A DNA stretch of 64,000 bases from Streptomyces resistomycificus (GTDB taxonomy: Bacteria; Actinomycetota; Actinomycetes; Streptomycetales; Streptomycetaceae): contig NZ_KQ949010.1 of the NCBI RefSeq assembly GCF_001514265.1, positions 1 through 64,000 of the forward strand. The letters run 5' to 3'. Below are positions 60,353 to 64,000 of this stretch, one piece after another (the stretch's first letter is position 1; each line of letters starts with the position of its first letter). The notes below the pieces were generated by a model that was not told the DNA's origin, made no database searches, and was given only the letters and a program-made list of their open reading frames with translations. Position numbers and translations under genes: made by a program.

Positions 60353-61372
60353 TCAGTTCCGGTTTATTTCGAAAGAATCCGGCGTGGCCGCGATCACGGC
60401 CGCGCAGATCATGTCGTGGTGACCGCGTGGGCCCGCCCTTCCCGGCGGAACGACCACCCGGTCCGTCTCCTCCTCCGTCATCCCGCTCATCCGTTCCCCT
60501 CTGCCTTCCCGACCTGCCTCGCCATACACCGTCGTTGTCGTCTTTCCACACACATCAGCCTCATTCACCCCCACGTCCGCACCACCGGCCCGCCGGTGCC
60601 GCCGCGGTGCCTCGTCCCGGCCCGCCGCGGCTCCCCGCCCGCCGGCCACGCCGCCGTACGCCGATCCGCCCCCACCCCCACGCGAAGGCGAGGCCGCCCG
60701 CACCGCGCGCGCCGCCTCCGTCAGGGACGCCCCGGTCGTCATCAGGTCATCGACGAGGACCACCGGACCAGCGCGCAGCAACCGCCCGCCTCCGGAGACC
60801 ACCTCCAGCGCACCGGCCAGGTTCTCGAGCCGTTGCCGGGAGTTGAGCCCGGCCTGGTCGGCGACCGCACGCCGCTGCCGCACCACGGACGCCACCCGCG
60901 CCGGCGTCCCCTCCCTCCGCAGCTCCGCTGCCGCCGCGAGCGCGATCCGCCGCGCCGGATCATGCCCCCGAGCCCGAACCACCCCACGCGAGGACGGCAC
61001 GGGAACGAGCACCACGACCCCTTCACCCCACGCCCCCGTCCCTCGGCCCCCAGCCCCGCACCCCGGCGGCCCCCACGCCTCCCGGAGCCCCGCACGCACC
61101 GCTCCCGCCAGCGCCGTACCCAGAGGTGCCGCCAGTGCCAGCGCGCCCCGCTCCTTGTGGGCCAGGAGCACGGCCCGCACCTCGTCCGCGTACCGAGCCA
61201 CCGCGTGCACGACCGGCAGTCCCGGCGGCTCCGGCACCGGGCGCACCCTGCGCGGGACGGCCCCGCTCAGGACGGCACGGCACTTTGGGCAGAGCACCGT
61301 GCGAGGCCTCCCGCAGCCTCCGCACCCGGTCGGCAACACCAGGTCGGTGAGGTCCTGCCACCACCCCCGCAT
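60353..61372 (-). CDS. ComF-family phosphoribosyltransferase with internal insertion
   Basis: A 339-residue protein. The N-terminal zinc finger is CGGCGRPRTVLCPKC (~17-31). The PRTase fold includes HKERGALALAAPLG and the PRPP-binding loop VVLVDDLMTTGAS (~225-237). Normal ComF proteins go on within ~20 residues to the last strand, seen here only at the very end as ICAAVIAATPDSFEI. Between them lies a ~90-residue Gly/Arg/Glu-rich insertion (from ~RAASPSRGGGGG). ComF proteins are linked to DNA uptake in competent bacteria; in Streptomyces the role is unknown. The start at 61372 is MRGWWQDL. Confidence 0.85.
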   Translation of the reverse strand: MRGWWQDLTDLVLPTGCGGCGRPRTVLCPKCRAVLSGAVPRRVRPVPEPPGLPVVHAVARYADEVRAVLLAHKERGALALAAPLGTALAGAVRAGLREAWGPPGCGAGGRGTGAWGEGVVVLVPVPSSRGVVRARGHDPARRIALAAAAELRREGTPARVASVVRQRRAVADQAGLNSRQRLENLAGALEVVSGGGRLLRAGPVVLVDDLMTTGASLTEAARAVRAASPSRGGGGGSAYGGVAGGRGAAAGRDEAPRRHRRAGGADVGVNEADVCGKTTTTVYGEAGREGRGERMSGMTEEETDRVVVPPGRAGPRGHHDMICAAVIAATPDSFEINRN

Positions 61373-61498
61373 GCCCACCACTGTGCCAACGCCGGCGCCG
61401 CCCTGCCACCCCTGTGGACAACCCCCTGTGGACAACTCGGGGGCGCCGCCGCGAACAGCCGTGACCACCGCGAATCCGCAGCTCCCGAAGCCTCCCGA

Positions 61499-61538
61499 GA
61501 CACCCTGTGACACCCCGCGACACCCCACGACACCCGAA
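61499..61538. repeat. Four 10-bp tandem repeats
   Basis: GACACCC(T/C)(G/A)(T/C) units at exact 10-bp period (61499, 61509, 61519, 61529) lie between lpqB's terminator and comF. They are in phase with the DNA helix. Confidence 0.75.
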
Positions 61539-61545
61539 CAGCGAA

Positions 61546-61587
61546 GCGGCCGCTCCCGCCGGAGTCACCCCCGGCACGAGCGGCCGC
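61546..61587 (-). terminator. Terminator of lpqB
   Basis: A 10-bp stem (GCGGCCGCTC and complement) encloses a smaller CCGG/CCGG step, 17 bp after the lpqB stop. Confidence 0.75.
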
Positions 61588-61603
61588 CTCCCCGAGCCCG
61601 ACC

Positions 61604-63430
61604 TCAGCCCGGATAGACCGGCGCCGTCCCGTCCGCGTCCACCTTCTGCCACTGCGTTCCGGACGGCAGCCGCACGATCCCGTCCTCCGAGTACGCCACC
61701 AACGGCAACGCGTCGTCCTCGGACGCGGCGATCTCCTTCACGCCCGTCAGGGCCGCCGGCGCGGGCCCCTCCGGCGTGGAGCCGTCGACCTGGACGTACC
61801 GCGTCTGCTGGACGCCGTCGTGCTCGCGCCCGACCACGACGAGGCGGCTGTCACCGGCCCACGACATGGTCGTGAGCTCCTCCATCTCGGGTGTGGCGGA
61901 ACGCAGTTCCTGTATGGACGGCGCCTCCCCGGCCTTCTCGCCTCGCGTGATCCGGCCGATGAACAGGGACTGCTTGCCGCCCTTCTCCACGACGAGCGCG
62001 ATCCGCGCCCCGTCCGCGGCCACCCGGATGTCCTTGACGCGTCCGTCCAGCCCCGGCGTGTCCACCGTCAGCGGCTTGCCGGCACCTTCCTCCAGCAGCA
62101 GCAGTCGCGAGTCGTCCGGGTCGCGGTCGGCCACCCACAGGTCGCCCTGCACGTCCCAACTGGGCGCGGTCAGCCGGTCTTCCGCCGTCGCGCCCTGGCT
62201 GGTCAGCACGGGCTCCCCGAGCGAACCGCCCGACACGAGCGAGCCGACGTACAGCGACTTCCCGTCGACGCCGACTCCGGCCGCGCTGCGCTCGTCGCGC
62301 GACACGGCGACGGACCGCAGTTCCTTGGCGCCCTCGCCCAGCGCCCCGGGAACCGGATCGGGATGCGTGCCGCTACCGGCCGCGGGCAGCCGTACCAGCC
62401 GGTGCTCGCCGTCGATGAAGTACAGGTACTCGGCAGGCTGCACCGAGCCACGCATGGCGACGTCGGCAGCCTCGCCCTCGGTGAGCGCGCACAACTGCTT
62501 GCCACCCGCTTGCAGTTCGACCCCCTCCACCACGGGGGTGAGGTGCTGCAGGGTGAACATGAGCTGGGCGGCCATCTCGTGGCACTGGGCCATACCGACC
62601 TGCGCCGCCCGGTCGTTCAGCGGCACGGTCAGCTTGCTCTGGTCGTCCGGCGTCAGCGTGGTGACGTCATCGGCCAGCTCCGTCCCGGTGGGGAAGCTGG
62701 ACCTGACGACCGGGCCGAGCCAGCTCGTGGGCCCGGTCAGCAGGGAACGCACCATCTGTGTCATGGGATCCACACGCTCACGCACGTACACCGGATCCGC
62801 GACCGCCACGGCCTGCGGAGTCACTCCTTCCGCGGCGTGCGAGGCGAGGTAGTACTTGTTGACGGACAGGTAGTTCCGCTGGAAGTCCGACTTGCCCATG
62901 ACGACGCCCTGCGGCAGTTTGTCGATGCGCCACTGCTTGGTCTTCGGTTCGCGCGTGAGGTACAGCGACTGGCTGTAGTTCCCCTCCGCGGGCGCGTACG
63001 ACTGCTGCGCGTCCACCGTGGCGACCCGGTCGCCGGTGAGCGGGTACGAGACGACGTCGGCGTCCTCCCGGTCGGCGGCCCGCTCGGGCCCGATGGTCGC
63101 CCCGTCCTCGAGCACCGTAGTGGACAGCTCCGGCTTCCACTTCTTCGCGGCTTGGGTGGTCAGGTACTTGCGCGCCGTCTCGTAGTTCGGGTCGTCGCTG
63201 GTCAGGGACTCCAGAAAGCCCTGGACGATGTCCGAGGCGGGCGCGTCCTCCTGCGGAGGCATGGCGAACACCCGCACCTGCGCGTCCTGACGCGGCGTGG
63301 ACTCCACCCCGCGCAGGTCCCCGCTGTCGGGCATGGACGCACACCCCGCCAGCAGTACGACGCCACAAGCGGCGTACGCCACCGAGCGCCCCGGCGTACG
63401 CCGGGCGCCCCTTCCGCGGTCAGCGCCCAC
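61604..63430 (-). CDS. lpqB: Lipoprotein LpqB
   Basis: A 608-residue lipoprotein. The signal peptide ends in the lipobox LLAGC (Cys30). An N-terminal GerMN-like domain spans ~45-330 (VQGFLESLTSDDPNYETARK). A beta-propeller-like C-terminal half (VADRDPDDSRLLLLEE) follows. In mycobacteria LpqB sits outside the membrane and interacts with the MtrB sensor to tune MtrA signalling. The gene overlaps the mtrB stop by 11 nt, so the two are co-translated. The GTG start is at 63430. Confidence 0.95.
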   Translation of the reverse strand: MGADRGRGARRTPGRSVAYAACGVVLLAGCASMPDSGDLRGVESTPRQDAQVRVFAMPPQEDAPASDIVQGFLESLTSDDPNYETARKYLTTQAAKKWKPELSTTVLEDGATIGPERAADREDADVVSYPLTGDRVATVDAQQSYAPAEGNYSQSLYLTREPKTKQWRIDKLPQGVVMGKSDFQRNYLSVNKYYLASHAAEGVTPQAVAVADPVYVRERVDPMTQMVRSLLTGPTSWLGPVVRSSFPTGTELADDVTTLTPDDQSKLTVPLNDRAAQVGMAQCHEMAAQLMFTLQHLTPVVEGVELQAGGKQLCALTEGEAADVAMRGSVQPAEYLYFIDGEHRLVRLPAAGSGTHPDPVPGALGEGAKELRSVAVSRDERSAAGVGVDGKSLYVGSLVSGGSLGEPVLTSQGATAEDRLTAPSWDVQGDLWVADRDPDDSRLLLLEEGAGKPLTVDTPGLDGRVKDIRVAADGARIALVVEKGGKQSLFIGRITRGEKAGEAPSIQELRSATPEMEELTTMSWAGDSRLVVVGREHDGVQQTRYVQVDGSTPEGPAPAALTGVKEIAASEDDALPLVAYSEDGIVRLPSGTQWQKVDADGTAPVYPG

Positions 63431-64000
63431 GGAATGCCTCCCCTTGCTCGTACGAGCCCTCCGACCGGGCGTCCGGGCGGCTCACGGTCTCGCTCGGCGT
63501 GCCCTCGGCCTCGCCGTTCCCCTGACCGCCCGCGGCGGGCGGGTCGTCCTGCCGTCGCGCCCCTGAAGCGGGCCGCGGCACCACGCGCGAGCCGCTGCCG
63601 GGCAACGCCGTGGGATCGGCCGTCGGCGTGACCGCGGACGACCGGGGCGCGAGCGGGCCTCGTGAGGGGCCCTGGTCGCCGGTCGGCTGGGCCGGGACGG
63701 TGGCGGCCTTCTCCCCGCCCCCGCGTGGCAGGCCGGCGTCGTCGAGGCCCCGATGGCGCCGCGAGTCCTTGGGTTCCAGCGGTATCGGCGAGCCCCTGAG
63801 CGGCTCGTCCGCGGTTCGCGGCAGCGTCAGCCGGAACTGCGAGCCGCCACCCGGCTCGCCCCATGCCTGCAGCCAGCCGCCGTGCAGCCGCGCGTCCTCC
63901 AGGGCGATGGACAACCCCAGGCCCGTACCGCCGGTGGTACGCGCGCGTGCCGGGTCGGCCCGCCAGAAGCGGCTGAAGACGCGGGTCGCCTCACCGGGCT
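63420..64000 (-). CDS. mtrB: Sensor histidine kinase MtrB, C-terminal part (5' end outside window)
   Basis: The frame enters from the right edge as RVFSRFWRADPARA, then the G2 box TTGGTGLGLSIALEDARLHG of the ATPase domain and the final strand GGGSQFRLTLPR. A ~135-residue disordered Pro/Ser/Arg/Gly tail follows (PLRGSPIPLEPKDSRRH and onward). MtrB phosphorylates MtrA, which controls cell-wall and development genes in actinomycetes. The stop overlaps the lpqB start. The sensor and phospho-acceptor domains are outside the window. Confidence 0.95.
   Translation of the reverse strand, partial: PGEATRVFSRFWRADPARARTTGGTGLGLSIALEDARLHGGWLQAWGEPGGGSQFRLTLPRTADEPLRGSPIPLEPKDSRRHRGLDDAGLPRGGGEKAATVPAQPTGDQGPSRGPLAPRSSAVTPTADPTALPGSGSRVVPRPASGARRQDDPPAAGGQGNGEAEGTPSETVSRPDARSEGSYEQGEAFRGR

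Overview
The window is a stretch of a Streptomyces chromosome or that of a very close relative. The evidence is very high G+C with strong third-position G/C bias, GTG/TTG starts, an ssrA tag peptide ANTKSDSQSFALAA, and a conserved actinomycete core gene order: ssrA, smpB, a S41 protease, ftsX, ftsE, prfB and two Pka-type Ser/Thr kinases, then later gdhB, an Rv3235-like gene, secA, hpf, comF, lpqB and mtrB. From memory this matches the segment around SCO2961-SCO3012 of S. coelicolor; I could not run an alignment.

Layout. 1-1.2 kb: 3' end of a secreted subtilisin-like protease with three P domains. 1.2-2.4 kb: an unrecognised secreted protein behind an unusual A+T-richer control region with a helically phased GCTCA repeat. 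2.4-6.7 kb: an aggregation/PNAG operon (matA, matB and an acyltransferase), read leftwards. 6.9-10.7 kb: a LysR regulator divergent from an MFS transporter, then a decayed glycosidase start and a LacI regulator followed by small tandem repeats. 10.7-16.2 kb: a polymorphic-toxin module. It has a very large secreted protein with a ricin-type lectin, an alanine-rich coiled coil, a Hint domain and an RNase A-like C-terminus, plus its CdiI-like immunity gene. This lies directly downstream of tmRNA. 16.7-26.6 kb: conserved housekeeping genes read leftwards, interrupted by a small zinc-ribbon membrane protein and a LAXTG cell-wall protein. 27-31 kb: a giant FHA/FtsK-like protein. 31-35 kb: a sugar ABC importer without its ATPase. 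35-39 kb and 43-45 kb: cell-wall glycopolymer genes (GT2/CDP-glycerol transferase, membrane glycosyltransferase-like protein, TagG/TagH exporter), with galE between them. 39-43 kb: small stress and regulatory genes (ohr/ohrR, yciI, a truncated Crp regulator, TetR) and gene debris. 45-50 kb: the 180-kDa NAD-glutamate dehydrogenase. 50-64 kb: HAD hydrolase, DUF6912, Rv3235-like, secA, GNAT, YcaQ-type glycosylase, response regulator, hpf, comF, lpqB and the end of mtrB.

How it works together. The core is translation rescue and termination (ssrA/smpB, prfB, hpf), division and export (ftsEX, secA, lpqB/mtrB) and kinase signalling. Around it lie cell-surface functions: PNAG-like exopolysaccharide, teichoic-acid-type polymer synthesis and export, a sortase substrate and a contact-toxin system. 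The most interesting parts are the toxin/immunity pair, the phased repeat upstream of the unknown secreted protein, the Lys-to-Arg Walker A change and 15-bp minisatellite in the FHA/FtsK protein, and several perfect or duplicated operator-like dyads that no annotated regulator yet explains.
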